Shown: positions 51,549-61,082, counted from the first letter of the stretch. The stretch is 64,000 bases of DNA from Burkholderia ubonensis (GCF_001718695.1 NZ_CP013420.1:1798001-1862000), one strand, 5' to 3'. A program made the numbers and translations. Notes: a model not told the origin generated them from the letters alone.

Positions 51549-51585
51549 TCGACGGCGCGCGGCCCGCGGGGCCGCGATACACGAG

Positions 51586-51615
51586 CCCGGCGGCGTCGCA
51601 CCCGCCGGGTTTTTT
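51586..51615 (+). terminator. Terminator after purH
   Basis: CCCGGCGG (51586-51593) pairs with CCGCCGGG (51602-51609) and six T follow directly. Confidence 0.9.
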
Positions 51616-51690
51616 GTTGCGCGGCCGCATCGCGGCGGCGTGCCGCGCCTTTCGTTGTAGTATCGCTGCATCACGCAATTCCCTCCTGAC

Positions 51691-52233
51691 ATGCGAATTC
51701 TCGGCATCGACCCCGGCCTGCGCGTCACCGGCTTTGGCGTCATCGACGTCAGCGGCCACCGGCTCGCCTACGTCACGAGCGGCGTGATCCGCACGCCGAC
51801 GGCCGATCTGGCCACCCGGCTCGGCACGATCTTCCAGGGCGTCTCGACGCTCGTGCGCGAACACGCGCCCGATCAGGCCGCGATCGAAAAGGTGTTCGTC
51901 AACGTCAACCCGCAGTCGACGCTGCTGCTCGGCCAGGCGCGCGGCGCCGCGATCTGCGGGCTCGTCACGGGCGGGCTGCCGGTCGCCGAATACACCGCGC
52001 TGCAGCTCAAGCAGGCTGTCGTCGGCTACGGCCGCGCGACCAAGGCGCAGATGCAGGAAATGGTCACGCGGCTCCTGAATCTCTCCGGCCAGCCCGGCAC
52101 CGACGCGGCCGACGCGCTCGGCATGGCGATCTGCCACGCCCACGGCGGCAACACGCTCGGCACGCTCGGCGGCCTCGCGCCGGCGCTCGCGAAGAAGGGG
52201 CTGCGCGTGCGGCGCGGCCGGCTCGTCGGCTGA
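51691..52233 (+). CDS. ruvC: Holliday junction endonuclease RuvC
   Basis: Cuts Holliday junctions in homologous recombination. The 180-residue protein has the RNase H-like start [17 protein letters not shown] with the first catalytic Asp (residue 7). The Glu lies in [15 protein letters not shown] (near 66) and the C-terminal acidic/His site in [16 protein letters not shown] (near 137). It is first in ruvC-ruvA-ruvB, with 125 bases before ruvA. Confidence 0.97.
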   Translation: MRILGIDPGLRVTGFGVIDVSGHRLAYVTSGVIRTPTADLATRLGTIFQGVSTLVREHAPDQAAIEKVFVNVNPQSTLLLGQARGAAICGLVTGGLPVAEYTALQLKQAVVGYGRATKAQMQEMVTRLLNLSGQPGTDAADALGMAICHAHGGNTLGTLGGLAPALAKKGLRVRRGRLVG

Positions 52234-52358
52234 CGCCCGGCGGCGCGCACCGGGCGATCGCCCTGCCGCGCGCCCTGCTTCCGGCCGAACGGCCGGCCCA
52301 TCGGTTTTCCGCCGCGCGTGCGCTACACTCGCGCTTTCCTCATCGCCTCGCTCAATCC

Positions 52359-52940
52359 ATGATCGGTCGCATCGCCGGCATCCTCCTCGAAAAGAACCCG
52401 CCTCACCTGCTCGTCGACTGCAACGGCGTCGGCTATGAAATCGACGTGCCGATGAGCACCTTCTACAACCTGCCGCAGACCGGCGAGCGGGTCGTGCTGC
52501 TCACGCAGCAGATCGTCCGCGAGGACGCGCACCTGCTGTATGGTTTCCTGAGCCCGCAGGAGCGCACGACCTTCCGCGAGCTGCTGAAGATCACCGGCAT
52601 CGGCGCGCGCATGGCGCTCGCCGTGCTGTCCGGCATGAGCGTGCAGGAGCTCGCGCAGGCGGTGACGATGCAGGACGCCGCCCGCCTGACCCGCCTGCCC
52701 GGGATCGGCAAGAAGACCGCCGAGCGCCTGCTGCTGGAACTGAAGGGCAAGCTCGGCGCCGACCTCGGCACGCTCGCCGGCGCCGCGTCGCCGTCCGACC
52801 ACGCGACCGACATCCTCAACGCGCTGCTCGCGCTCGGCTACTCGGAGAAGGAAGGCCTCGCCGCGATCAAGAACGTGCCGGCCGGCACCGGCGTGTCCGA
52901 AGGCATCAAGCTCGCGCTGAAGGCGCTGTCGAAGGCGTAA
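52359..52940 (+). CDS. ruvA: Holliday junction branch-migration protein RuvA
   Basis: Tetrameric junction-binding subunit that loads RuvB. The 193-residue protein has the OB-fold domain I ([20 protein letters not shown]) and tandem helix-hairpin-helix motifs ([18 protein letters not shown] near 70; [20 protein letters not shown] near 108). The C-terminal RuvB-binding domain is [26 protein letters not shown] box at 52324-52329 may provide a promoter. Confidence 0.97.
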   Translation: MIGRIAGILLEKNPPHLLVDCNGVGYEIDVPMSTFYNLPQTGERVVLLTQQIVREDAHLLYGFLSPQERTTFRELLKITGIGARMALAVLSGMSVQELAQAVTMQDAARLTRLPGIGKKTAERLLLELKGKLGADLGTLAGAASPSDHATDILNALLALGYSEKEGLAAIKNVPAGTGVSEGIKLALKALSKA

Positions 52941-53027
52941 CGGCCACGCGTCCGACGCAGTGTCGCGCCGCCGCGCGCGGCGCGCCAGTCGGCCGTTCGG
53001 CCAGGTTTGCCGGTCGGCCGCGCGCGG

Positions 53028-53033
53028 TACAAT
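53028..53033 (+). promoter_or_regulatory. -10 box of ruvB, adjacent to start codon
   Basis: GGTACAAT places TACAAT at 53028-53033, six bases before the ruvB ATG. Transcription would begin at or next to the start codon. No good -35 is seen, but a G two bases before the box resembles an extended -10. Confidence 0.45.
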
Positions 53034-53039
53034 GGCCGC

Positions 53040-54107
53040 ATGATTGAAACCGACAAACTCGCCACCGAGCGGATCATCGCCGCCACGCCCGCCTCGTCGC
53101 ACGAGGAGGTGTTCGAACGCGCGCTGCGGCCGCGCCAGCTCGACGAATACGTCGGCCAGGAAAAGGTGCGCGGCCAGCTCGAGATCTTCATCGAGGCCGC
53201 GAAGCGCCGTTCCGAGCCGCTCGACCACGTGCTGCTGTTCGGCCCGCCCGGTCTCGGCAAGACGACGCTCGCGCACATCATCGCGCGCGAGATGGGCGTC
53301 AACCTGCGCCAGACGTCGGGCCCGGTGCTCGAGCGCGCGGGCGACCTCGCGGCGCTGCTGACGAACCTCGAAGCGAACGACGTGCTGTTCATCGACGAGA
53401 TCCACCGGCTGTCGCCGGTCGTCGAGGAAATCCTGTATCCGGCGCTCGAGGACTACCAGATCGACATCATGATCGGCGAGGGTCCGGCCGCGCGCAGCGT
53501 GAAGCTCGACCTGCAGCCGTTCACGCTCGTCGGCGCGACCACCCGCGCCGGGATGCTGACCAACCCGCTGCGCGACCGTTTCGGGATCGTCGCGCGCCTC
53601 GAGTTCTACGATGCGGAGCAGCTGTCGCGCATCGTGCGCCGCTCGGCGTCGCTGCTCAACGCGCAGATCGATCCGAACGGCGCGCTCGAAATCGCGAAGC
53701 GCTCGCGCGGCACGCCGCGAATCGCGAACCGGCTGCTGCGCCGCGTGCGCGACTACGCGGAAGTGAAGGCGGACGGCAACATCACCGCGGCCGTCGCCGA
53801 TGCGGCGCTCGCGATGCTCGACGTCGATCCGGTCGGCTTCGACCTGATGGACCGCAAGCTGCTCGAAGCGATCCTGTACAAGTTCGACGGCGGCCCGGTC
53901 GGCATCGACAACCTCGCCGCGGCAATCGGCGAGGAACGCGACACGATCGAGGACGTGCTCGAGCCGTACCTGATCCAGCAAGGCTTCCTGCAACGCACGC
54001 CGCGCGGGCGCGTCGCGACGCTGCTGACCTACCGCCACTTCGGGCTCGCCGCGCCGGATACGGGCTACCCGGTGCGCGGCGCATGGGAGGCGTCCGACGG
54101 GCAGTGA
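53040..54107 (+). CDS. ruvB: Holliday junction branch-migration helicase RuvB
   Basis: AAA+ motor that drives branch migration with RuvA. The 355-residue protein has Walker [13 protein letters not shown] (near 66), Walker [10 protein letters not shown] (near 117), sensor [19 protein letters not shown] (near 164) and the arginine-finger/sensor II region [18 protein letters not shown] (near 222). The C-terminal winged helix recognises DNA. No ribosome binding site precedes the ATG, and a -10 box ends six bases upstream, so a leaderless transcript besides the operon mRNA is possible. Confidence 0.97.
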   Translation: MIETDKLATERIIAATPASSHEEVFERALRPRQLDEYVGQEKVRGQLEIFIEAAKRRSEPLDHVLLFGPPGLGKTTLAHIIAREMGVNLRQTSGPVLERAGDLAALLTNLEANDVLFIDEIHRLSPVVEEILYPALEDYQIDIMIGEGPAARSVKLDLQPFTLVGATTRAGMLTNPLRDRFGIVARLEFYDAEQLSRIVRRSASLLNAQIDPNGALEIAKRSRGTPRIANRLLRRVRDYAEVKADGNITAAVADAALAMLDVDPVGFDLMDRKLLEAILYKFDGGPVGIDNLAAAIGEERDTIEDVLEPYLIQQGFLQRTPRGRVATLLTYRHFGLAAPDTGYPVRGAWEASDGQ

Positions 54108-54132
54108 CCGCCCGCCCGACGCTACACCGGCG

Positions 54133-55083
54133 ATGACGACGCCATCCAATCCGCCCCCCGGCGCGCCGGTGCCGCACCCGCGCTGGCTCGAGCCGATCCG
54201 CAAGCGGCTCGTGGCCGGCGTCACGCACCTGACGACGGGCAGCGGCCCGTCACTCGACTTTTCGTCGCCGCCCGGCGATCCGGGCCTGTTCGGCCCCGAC
54301 GCGGTCTGCTGGCGCGTGCATGCGGACTTCGCGTCGATGATGACGGGCGGCATCTCCGCGCTGCTGCTGCAGGCGCTGCATCCGCTCGCGCTCGCCGGCG
54401 TATGGGATCACTCGTCGTTTCGCACCGACATCCTCGGGCGGCTGCGGCGCACCGCGACGTTCATTTCCGGCACCACGTTCGGCAACCGCGCGGACGCGCT
54501 CGCGCTGATCGAGCGCGTGAAGGCGATTCACGCGAAGGTGCACGGCACCGCGCCCGACGGACGGCCCTACCGGGCCGACGATCCGGCGCTGCTGACCTGG
54601 GTGCACGTCGCGGAGGTATCGAGCTTTCTCGCCGCGCATCTGCGCTATGTGAACCCGGCCTTGCCGGGCGAGCTGCAGGACCGCTATTACGCGGAAACGG
54701 CGCGCATCGCCGAGATGCTCGGCGCGCAGGACGTGCCCCGCTCGCGCACCGAGATCGACGCGTATCTGGCGCGCATGCGGCCCGATCTCGAAGCCGGGCC
54801 GCGCACGTTCGAGGTGATGCGGATCCTGCTGAATGCGCCGGTCGCACGGCCGGCGATGCGGCCCGCCGCGACCCTCGTGATGCACGCCGGCATCGACCTG
54901 CTGCCGCCGTGGGCGCAGGACATGCTCGGGGTGTCGAGATTCGCGCCGCTGCGGCGCGCGGTGGTCCGGCCGGGCGTGCGCGTGGTCGCGCCGGTGCTGC
55001 GCTGGGCGCTCGTGAACGGCGTATCGAAACGCGCACGGCGCCGCGCCAGCTCAGCGCCGTCGGGCGGCGAGCCGCCTGCGTGA
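54133..55083 (+). CDS. Oxygenase MpaB-like protein (DUF2236)
   Basis: A 316-residue protein of the MpaB/latex-clearing-protein-like family (DUF2236). The family has a haem- or metal-linked oxygenase fold. HADFASMMTGGISALLLQAL (near 58) followed by HPLALAGVWDHSSF, and the helical TTFGNRADALALIERVKAIH, are typical. His residues at HPLA and WVHVAEVSSFLAAH are the likely ligands. It follows ruvB by 25 bases on the same strand and may be read with it, although no functional link is known. Substrate is unknown. The C-terminal 25 residues are Arg/Ser-rich. Confidence 0.85.
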   Translation: MTTPSNPPPGAPVPHPRWLEPIRKRLVAGVTHLTTGSGPSLDFSSPPGDPGLFGPDAVCWRVHADFASMMTGGISALLLQALHPLALAGVWDHSSFRTDILGRLRRTATFISGTTFGNRADALALIERVKAIHAKVHGTAPDGRPYRADDPALLTWVHVAEVSSFLAAHLRYVNPALPGELQDRYYAETARIAEMLGAQDVPRSRTEIDAYLARMRPDLEAGPRTFEVMRILLNAPVARPAMRPAATLVMHAGIDLLPPWAQDMLGVSRFAPLRRAVVRPGVRVVAPVLRWALVNGVSKRARRRASSAPSGGEPPA

Positions 55084-55193
55084 CGGTGAGTCGGTAAGTC
55101 GCTCAGTCGCTCAGTAGGTCAGAGTCACCAACGCGCGGCCGGATGCCGGCAACGCACTGACGCCCGTCAACCCGTCACGCCGATGCGACCGCC

Positions 55194-55856
55194 TCAAAGC
55201 ACCTTGCGGTACCCGTCGTCGTCGCTCGTTTCGTCGAGGTGCGACACGTCCGCCCACTGCACGACGTTCGCGCGTCCGTCCACGTAGTCGACGACGTTGA
55301 TGCTCGTGTTGAGCAGCTGATAGTTGCGGGGCGCGGCGAGATCGAGCCCGTTCGCGAACCGGTACACGCAGTCGAGCACGCCGCCGTGCGCGACGCAGGC
55401 GATCCGCCCGCCCGGATGCGCGGCGACGATCGGTTCGAGCGCGTGCAGCACGCGGTGGTAGAACGCACGCTGCGACTCGCCGCCTTCGGGCTCGAAGCCG
55501 GGGTCGCGCGTCTGCCACGCGGCGTACGCGTCGGGAAACCGCGCCTCGATCTCCGTGCTGTCGTGCCCCTGGAAGATGCCGTACGCACGCTCGCGCAAGC
55601 CTGCGCGCAGCACGAGCGGCAGGCCGAGCGCATCGGCGGCCGGCTGCGCGGTCTGCTGCGCACGCATCAGGTCGCTCGAATAGATCGCGTCGACGCGCGC
55701 CCCGTCGCGCGTTTCGCGCGCAAGACGCACGGCCAGCCGCTGCGCCTGCGCGAGGCCCGAGTCGGCCAGCGGAATGTCGATATGGCCCTGGATGCGCTTG
55801 ATGCGGTTCCAGGCCGTCTCGCCATGGCGGATGAAGAGGATCTGCGTGGTGGCCAT
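55194..55856 (-). CDS. Histidine phosphatase family protein (phosphoglycerate mutase-like)
   Basis: A 220-residue member of the histidine phosphatase superfamily. The catalytic His lies in LFIRHGETAWNRIKRIQGH (RHGE, near 10), with YSSDLMRAQQTAQ (near 60) and the second His in IACVAHGGVLDCVYR (near 152). It resembles cofactor-dependent GpmB/CobC-type phosphatases; most of these are phosphatases and not true mutases. It lies upstream-adjacent to nothing obvious on this strand: dtd and tyrS are just upstream and probably lead into it. Confidence 0.9.
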   Translation of the reverse strand: MATTQILFIRHGETAWNRIKRIQGHIDIPLADSGLAQAQRLAVRLARETRDGARVDAIYSSDLMRAQQTAQPAADALGLPLVLRAGLRERAYGIFQGHDSTEIEARFPDAYAAWQTRDPGFEPEGGESQRAFYHRVLHALEPIVAAHPGGRIACVAHGGVLDCVYRFANGLDLAAPRNYQLLNTSINVVDYVDGRANVVQWADVSHLDETSDDDGYRKVL

Positions 55857-55879
55857 CGCGGCGGCGCCTCCGGGAAGAA

Positions 55880-56338
55880 TCAGGGCCGCACTTGCAGCCA
55901 GAATGTCACGGGCCCGTCGTTGACGAGCGAAACCTGCATGTCGGCGCCGAACTCGCCGGTCGCGACGAGCGGATGACGCTCACGCGCCGCGTCGACGAAA
56001 TAGTCGAACAGGCGCGCGCCCTCGTCGGGCGGCGCCGCGGGCGTGAAGCTCGGACGCAGGCCGCTGTTGGTGTCCGCCGCGAGCGTGAACTGCGACACGA
56101 GCAGCAGGCCGCCCGCGCGCCCTGCGCCGTCGATGTTCGACACCGGCAGGTTCATCTTGCCGGCCGCATCGCTGAACACGCGATAGCCGAGCACCTTCGC
56201 GAGCAGCTTGTCGGCCGCCGCCTCGGTGTCGCCGCGCTCCGCGCAGACGAGCGCGAGCAGGCCCGCGCCGATCTCGCCCGTCACGCGCTCGCCGACGCGC
56301 ACGTCGGCGCGCTTCACGCGCTGGATCAGCGCGATCAT
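55880..56338 (-). CDS. dtd: D-aminoacyl-tRNA deacylase
   Basis: Removes D-amino acids mischarged on tRNA. The 152-residue protein begins [20 protein letters not shown]. It carries the active-site stretches [20 protein letters not shown] (near 77; the Ser-Gln motif) and [12 protein letters not shown] (Gly-cisPro-like region near 137). The ATG overlaps the tyrS stop (ATGA), so tyrS and dtd are translationally coupled. This fits a joint role, since tyrosyl-tRNA synthetase readily mischarges D-Tyr. The phosphatase gene follows 23 bases later. Confidence 0.96.
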   Translation of the reverse strand: MIALIQRVKRADVRVGERVTGEIGAGLLALVCAERGDTEAAADKLLAKVLGYRVFSDAAGKMNLPVSNIDGAGRAGGLLLVSQFTLAADTNSGLRPSFTPAAPPDEGARLFDYFVDAARERHPLVATGEFGADMQVSLVNDGPVTFWLQVRP

Positions 56339-57576
56339 GCGGTCAGCGTCACGCGCGCGAAGCGGCGCTTGCCGACCTGCACGACGTATTCGCCGGCCTC
56401 GATCTTGAGGCCCTTGTCCGTGATCGCCGTACCGTCGATCTTCACGCCGCCCTGCTCGATGTTGCGCAGCGCTTCGCTCGTCGACGGCACGAGGCCGGCC
56501 TGCTTCAGCAGCTGGCCGATCGCGAGCGGCGCGCCCGCGAGTGTCACCGACGGGATGTCGTCCGGCACGCCGCCCTTCGCGCGGTGGTTGAAGTCCTCGA
56601 GCGCGCGCTCGGCGTCGGCCTGCGAGTGGAAGCGCGCGACGATTTCCTGCGCGAGCAGCACCTTGAAGTCGCGCGGGTTGCGGCCGGTTTCGATCTCGCG
56701 GCGGAAGCCGACGATCTCGTCCATGCTGCGGAACGACAGCAGCTCGAAGTAACGCCACATCAGCGTGTCCGAGATGCTCATCAGCTTGCCGAACATGTCG
56801 TTCGGCTTCTCGCTGATGCCGACGTAGTTGCCCTTCGACTTCGACATCTTCTCGACGCCGTCGAGGCCTTCGAGCAGCGGCATCGTCAGGATGCACTGCT
56901 GCTCCTGGCCGTACTGCTTCTGCAGCTCGCGGCCGACCAGCAGGTTGAACTTCTGGTCGGTGCCGCCGAGCTCGAGGTCGGCGTTCAGCGCGACCGAGTC
57001 ATAGCCCTGCATCAGCGGGTACAGGAACTCGTGGATCGAGATCGGCACGCCGCTCTGGAAACGCTTCGTGAAGTCCTCGCGCTCGAGAATCCGCGCGACC
57101 GTGTAGCGCGACGCGAGCTTGATCATCCCGTCCGCGCCGAGCGGCATCGACCATTCGCTGTTGTAGCGGATCTCGGTCTTGTCGCGGTCGAGCACCAGCG
57201 CCGCCTGCTCGAAATAGGTCTTCGCGTTCGCCTCGATCTGCTCGCGCGTGAGCGGCGGGCGCGTCGCGTTGCGGCCGGACGGATCGCCGATCAGCGACGT
57301 GAAGTCGCCGATCAGGAAGATCACCGTATGGCCGAGGTCCTGCAGCTGACGCATCTTGTTCAGCACGACCGTGTGGCCGATGTGGATGTCCGGCGCGGTC
57401 GGGTCGAGGCCGAGCTTGATGCGCAGCGGCTTGCCCGTGGCCGCGCTGCGCGCGAGCTTCTGCGCGAACTCTTCCTCGATCAGCAGCTCGTCGACGCCGC
57501 GCTTCGTGACGGCGAGCGCATGCCGGACTTCATCGGTGATCGGGAAAACAGGCTTGGAACTGGGTTCGGTGCTCAT
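56335..57576 (-). CDS. tyrS: Tyrosyl-tRNA synthetase
   Basis: Attaches tyrosine to tRNA-Tyr. The 413-residue protein has the HIGH-type motif [18 protein letters not shown] (near 53), the [12 protein letters not shown] loop (near 231) and a C-terminal S4 RNA-binding domain ([10 protein letters not shown] and [14 protein letters not shown]). The HIGH and KMSKS forms match the TyrZ-like class found in Burkholderia, which differs from E. coli TyrS. I chose the ATG at 57576 ([20 protein letters not shown]); the frame extends upstream to 57717. Confidence 0.96.
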   Translation of the reverse strand: MSTEPSSKPVFPITDEVRHALAVTKRGVDELLIEEEFAQKLARSAATGKPLRIKLGLDPTAPDIHIGHTVVLNKMRQLQDLGHTVIFLIGDFTSLIGDPSGRNATRPPLTREQIEANAKTYFEQAALVLDRDKTEIRYNSEWSMPLGADGMIKLASRYTVARILEREDFTKRFQSGVPISIHEFLYPLMQGYDSVALNADLELGGTDQKFNLLVGRELQKQYGQEQQCILTMPLLEGLDGVEKMSKSKGNYVGISEKPNDMFGKLMSISDTLMWRYFELLSFRSMDEIVGFRREIETGRNPRDFKVLLAQEIVARFHSQADAERALEDFNHRAKGGVPDDIPSVTLAGAPLAIGQLLKQAGLVPSTSEALRNIEQGGVKIDGTAITDKGLKIEAGEYVVQVGKRRFARVTLTA

Positions 57577-57717
57577 CGGTGCCAGGAAGAAGGTCGCAAA
57601 AACAGGGATTTTCCCATAACTTGCGCGCGCATCGCTTAACGGCGGCCCCGCTTGCGCGGATAATCGGCCGCACGGCGCGCGGCACCGGCCGCCGCCGCAC
57701 GATCCAGGAGGGTTCAC

Positions 57718-58866
57718 GTGCCGCTGCGACGTCCATCATCCGGCCATCCGGCCGACGGCGTTTATTTCGGATTGATGTCGGGAACGAGCATGGACGGCGT
57801 CGACGGCGTCGCCGTGCGCTTCGAGACCGGCAAGCCGCCGGCCGTGCTTGCCGAGGCCTTCGTCGGGTTCGCGCAGACGCTGCGCGACGCGCTGTTCGCG
57901 CTGCAGCAGCCGGGCGAAAACGAGATCGAGCGCGAGGCGCTGGCCGCCAATGCGCTCGCGGCCCGCTACGCGGTGTGCTGCCATGAACTGCAGCGCGCGG
58001 CCGGTCTTTCGCCCGACCAGGTGCGCGCGATCGGCGTGCACGGGCAAACGGTGCGCCACCGCCCCGAGCGCGGCTACACGCGGCAGACCAACAATCCGGC
58101 GCTGCTCGCCGAGCTGACGCACATCGACGTGATTGCCGACTTCCGCAGCCGCGACGTGGCCGCGGGCGGCCAAGGCGCGCCGCTCGTGCCAGCGTTCCAT
58201 GCGACGGTATTCGGTGCGCCGCGCGAGACGCGGGTCGTCTGCAATCTCGGCGGAATCAGCAACATCACGATCCTGCCCGGCGACGGCGGCGACGTTCGCG
58301 GCTTCGACTGCGGCCCCGCGAACGCGCTGATCGACGAATGGGCGAGCCGCCACCTCGGCAAGCCTTACGACGAAGGCGGCAAGTTCGCCGCGCGCGGCAC
58401 GGTCCATGCGCCGCTGCTCGATGCGCTGCTCGACGAGCCCTATTTCGACGCACCGCCGCCCAAGAGCACCGGACGCGACCTGTTCAATCCGGCCTGGCTC
58501 GATGCGAAGCTCGCCGCATTCGCGCAGCTCGCGCCGGAGGATGTGCAGGCCACGCTCACGGCGCTGACGGCCGTGTCGATCGCGCACGAAATCGCGCAGC
58601 ATGCGCCCGACTGCACGGCCGTCCATGTGTGCGGCGGCGGCGCCCGCAACCCCGTGCTGCTCGGCGCGCTTTCAAGCGCGCTGCGCGACCGCGGCGTGCT
58701 TGCGGCCGTCGACACGACCGCCGCGCTCGGCGTGCCGCCGCAGCAGGTCGAGGCGCTCGCGTTCGCGTGGCTCGCGTACCGCTTCGCCGCGCGCGAGCCG
58801 GGCAGCCTCGCGACGGTCACCGGCGCGGCCGGCGACCGCGTGCTGGGCGCGCTCTATCCGCGCTGA
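57718..58866 (+). CDS. anmK: Anhydro-N-acetylmuramic acid kinase
   Basis: Phosphorylates and opens 1,6-anhydro-MurNAc during cell-wall recycling. The 382-residue protein has the family start [20 protein letters not shown] (ATP/substrate loop near 16), [11 protein letters not shown] (near 102) and [14 protein letters not shown] (near 176). [14 protein letters not shown] and [15 protein letters not shown] are also present. It begins with GTG after a perfect AGGAGG. It is divergent from tyrS and ends at a bidirectional terminator. Confidence 0.96.
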   Translation: MPLRRPSSGHPADGVYFGLMSGTSMDGVDGVAVRFETGKPPAVLAEAFVGFAQTLRDALFALQQPGENEIEREALAANALAARYAVCCHELQRAAGLSPDQVRAIGVHGQTVRHRPERGYTRQTNNPALLAELTHIDVIADFRSRDVAAGGQGAPLVPAFHATVFGAPRETRVVCNLGGISNITILPGDGGDVRGFDCGPANALIDEWASRHLGKPYDEGGKFAARGTVHAPLLDALLDEPYFDAPPPKSTGRDLFNPAWLDAKLAAFAQLAPEDVQATLTALTAVSIAHEIAQHAPDCTAVHVCGGGARNPVLLGALSSALRDRGVLAAVDTTAALGVPPQQVEALAFAWLAYRFAAREPGSLATVTGAAGDRVLGALYPR

Positions 58867-58892
58867 AGCGGCATGCGCGCATCTTCCGGGCA

Positions 58893-58922
58893 TAAAAAAC
58901 GGGGCTTCATGCCCCGTTTTTT
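58893..58922. terminator. Bidirectional terminator between anmK and erpA
   Basis: ACGGGGC (58899-58905) pairs with GCCCCGT (58911-58917) around TTCAT. Six A precede and six T follow, so it serves both convergent genes. Confidence 0.9.
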
Positions 58923-58956
58923 CATTCCGGCGAACCGGATCGGACGCGTCGTGCGC

Positions 58957-59325
58957 TCAGACCGAGAACGACGAACCGCACCCGCAGGTGGTCGTCGCGT
59001 TCGGGTTCTTGATCACGAACTGCGCGCCGTTCAGATCGTCCTTGTAGTCGATCTCTGCACCGACCAGGTACTGGTAGCTCATCGAATCGATCAGCAACTG
59101 GACGCCGTTCTTGTTCATCACGGTGTCGTCCTCGTTGACTTCCTCGTCGAACGTGAAGCCGTACTGGAAGCCGGAGCAGCCGCCGCCCTGCACGAACACG
59201 CGCAGCTTCAGGTCGGGATTGCCTTCTTCGTCGATCAGTTGCTTCACCTTCTCGGCCGCCGCGTCGGTGAAGACGAACGGAGCCGGCATTTCGGTCGTGG
59301 CTGCGGATTCGGTAACAGCGTTCAT
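58957..59325 (-). CDS. erpA: Iron-sulfur cluster insertion protein ErpA
   Basis: A-type carrier that delivers Fe-S clusters to apoproteins. The 122-residue protein has the three conserved cysteines: [12 protein letters not shown] (near 52) and TTCGCGSSF at the C-terminus. The length and the extended N-terminus ([20 protein letters not shown]) fit ErpA better than IscA or SufA. It stands alone between terminators, upstream of nothing on its strand except rpsI-rplM, which end at their own terminator. Confidence 0.95.
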   Translation of the reverse strand: MNAVTESAATTEMPAPFVFTDAAAEKVKQLIDEEGNPDLKLRVFVQGGGCSGFQYGFTFDEEVNEDDTVMNKNGVQLLIDSMSYQYLVGAEIDYKDDLNGAQFVIKNPNATTTCGCGSSFSV

Positions 59326-59465
59326 GCGAACTCTCCAAAAAGCTTTAGCCGCTATTGTAGGGCCGATCTCAAGATCGTGCCGAAGTCCATGAAATCAACA
59401 GGTTCTTGTCGATTTCGTCAAACCGGCGGCCGGCGGCGGCATGCAACCGCGAATCGGTCGCGCAT

Positions 59466-59499
59466 AAAAAAACCGCCAGCGCGAAAGCTGGCGGTTTTT
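59466..59499 (-). terminator. Terminator after rpsI
   Basis: CCGCCAGC (59473-59480) pairs with GCTGGCGG (59487-59494) around GCGAAA. On the minus strand seven T follow. Confidence 0.88.
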
Positions 59500-59541
59500 C
59501 CGGCGGACGCCGCCCGAAAGCGGCGCGGCCAAGAAGCGAAA

Positions 59542-59934
59542 TTAACGCTTCGAGAACTGCTTGGCGCGGCGTGCCTTGCGCAGACCGACCTTCTTACGCT
59601 CGACTTCACGTGCATCGCGCGTGACGAAGCCTGCGTTCGACAGCGACGGCTTCAGCGTCGCGTCGTAGTCGATCAGTGCACGGGTGATGCCGTGGCGCAC
59701 TGCGCCTGCCTGACCCGTTTCACCGCCGCCCGTCACGTTCACCTTGATGTCGAACGTCTGGCCGTGGTTCGTGAGTTCCAGCGGCTGACGCACGATCATC
59801 AGCGACGTTTCGCGCGAGAAGTAGTCAGCGATGGGCTTGCCGTTGACGACGATGTCGCCCTTGCCAGCCTTGATGAAGACACGAGCGACGGCGCTCTTGC
59901 GGCGGCCCGTACCGTAGTTCCAGTTACCGATCAT
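59542..59934 (-). CDS. rpsI: 30S ribosomal protein S9
   Basis: Small-subunit protein at the ribosomal P-site; its C-terminal tail touches tRNA. The 130-residue protein has [19 protein letters not shown] at the start, [19 protein letters not shown] in the middle and the conserved basic end [18 protein letters not shown]. It follows rplM by 11 bases, the universal L13-S9 operon. Confidence 0.98.
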   Translation of the reverse strand: MIGNWNYGTGRRKSAVARVFIKAGKGDIVVNGKPIADYFSRETSLMIVRQPLELTNHGQTFDIKVNVTGGGETGQAGAVRHGITRALIDYDATLKPSLSNAGFVTRDAREVERKKVGLRKARRAKQFSKR

Positions 59935-59945
59935 GTGGGCTCCCC

Positions 59946-60374
59946 TTAGATCTCGAGCGCCTTCGGCTGTTGAGCCGAGTGCGGATGCGTCGCTTCAGCG
60001 TAGACCTTCAGCTTCTTGATCATCGCGTAGCCGAGCGGGCCCTTCGGCAGCATGCCCTTGACCGCCTTCTCGAGCGCGCGGCCCGGGAAGCGTTCCTGCA
60101 TCTTGCCGAACGTCGTTTCATAGATACCGCCCGGGTAGCCCGAGTGACGGTAGTACTTCTTGTCCAGAGTCTTGTTGCCCGTGACCTTCAACTTGCTCGC
60201 GTTGATGACGATGATGAAATCACCGGTGTCGACGTGCGGGGTGAACTCAGGCTTGTGCTTGCCGCGCAGACGGCGTGCCACTTCGCTGGCGACACGGCCG
60301 AGAACCTTATCCGTCGCGTCAATCACGTACCATTCGCGCGTCACCTCATGGGCTTTTGCGGAAAACGTCTTCAT
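59946..60374 (-). CDS. rplM: 50S ribosomal protein L13
   Basis: Early-assembly protein of the large subunit. The 142-residue protein begins [20 protein letters not shown] and contains [20 protein letters not shown] and [16 protein letters not shown] sequence ([14 protein letters not shown]). The family end [16 protein letters not shown] is also present. It is first in the operon with rpsI. A strong promoter lies about 115 bases upstream of the ATG, leaving a long leader that could carry autoregulation by L13 as known in E. coli. Confidence 0.98.
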
Positions 60375-60497
60375 GATCGATCCAAAAAAATTGCTGTGCC
60401 CGATGTGTTCTTTTCCTGCTTGTGTAGGTGCGCTTCGAGGCGCGGTGCAGGCTCTCCCTGTTCTTTTTCCGTGGGCATGAATGCGGAAAAGCCCTGA

Positions 60498-60527
60498 ATT
60501 ATAAAGGAATTGCCGCGCCGCGGTCAA
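60498..60527 (-). promoter_or_regulatory. Probable promoter of rplM-rpsI
   Basis: On the minus strand TTGACC (60522-60527) and TATAAT (60498-60503) are separated by 18 bases, a near-consensus sigma-70 promoter. Transcription would start near 60491, giving a leader of about 116 bases before rplM. Confidence 0.8.
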
Positions 60528-60670
60528 AGGGAATCCGCATCCGGGTGTCCGGCGCGCCGGAAATCGGCCAAAATCCGGTCCCGCCCCGTTATATCGAGCG
60601 ATTCCGAGCGCCCGGGGGTATCCATCGGCGCACGCGAGAACGTGCCGGACAAGGAAAAACAACAACCACG

Positions 60671-60910
60671 ATGAAGAAACGACTCACGCCACTCCTGGCG
60701 GCCGCCCTGCTGGGCAGCGCCGCATCGGCCGCCGCCGACCCGGCCGGCTGCAACGCGAAACTCGACGCGCTCGACGCACGCATCGCCGCCGCGCGCGAAG
60801 CGCGCGCCGATGACCGTATCGCGAAACTGCGCGCCGTGCGCGAACGGGTGCGCCATTTCTGCGCGCGCCGCCAAGGCCATGCATCGGCCGTCGCCGCCCC
60901 TGGCGCCTGA
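60671..60910 (+). CDS. Small secreted protein, DUF1090-like
   Basis: A 79-residue precursor with a signal peptide [20 protein letters not shown] (cleaved around AAADP). The mature part is helical and charged, with two cysteines: [20 protein letters not shown] and a later HFC. This resembles the periplasmic DUF1090 (YqjC) family but is much shorter than its usual length of about 120. Function is unknown. It is divergent from rplM, with AAGGAAAAAC as a weak ribosome binding site, and ends just before the minus-strand sRNA. Confidence 0.6.
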
Positions 60911-60955
60911 CGCTCGCGGGACGCGCACATTGCGCGCCGATGTTTGCATGGGACG

Positions 60956-61046
60956 AAAAAAAGCCCGAACGGCTGGTTCGGGCTTAATCCACCATAGGAG
61001 GAGGGTGGAGGAGACATGCGGAGGTTGTCGCAGCGCGACAACCAAT
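60956..61046 (-). ncRNA. Probable small RNA with anti-Shine-Dalgarno loops
   Basis: A complete minus-strand unit of about 91 nt. A promoter with TATAAT lies directly upstream. The RNA would start near 61046 with hairpin 1 (GGTTGTCGC with GCGACAACC, 61043 to 61023, nine pairs). The linker ATGTCTCCT follows. Hairpin 2 is CCACC/GGTGG (61008 to 60989), whose loop reads CTCCTCCTAT. The terminator hairpin is GCCCGAAC/GTTCGGGC (60983 to 60963), followed by seven T. The CUCCUCC motif in loop and linker is complementary to Shine-Dalgarno sequences, suggesting translational repression of many mRNAs. The plus strand has no U-run, so this strand is preferred. Identity with a described Burkholderia sRNA could not be checked. 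Confidence 0.75.
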
Positions 61047-61053
61047 GACTCGC

Positions 61054-61082
61054 ATTATACGAACGGGCAGCCGGCAGCACAA
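61054..61082 (-). promoter_or_regulatory. Promoter of the small RNA
   Basis: On the minus strand TTGTGC (61077-61082) and a perfect TATAAT (61054-61059) are 17 bases apart. The weak -35 suggests help from an activator binding the AT-rich stretch beyond it. Confidence 0.7.

Noticed and set aside
60988..61051. Plus-strand short ORF (MRRLSQRDNQ) after a purine-rich AGGAGG stretch at 60997-61014
   Set aside because: It has only ten codons and no plus-strand promoter or U-run; the minus-strand sRNA explains the same bases better.
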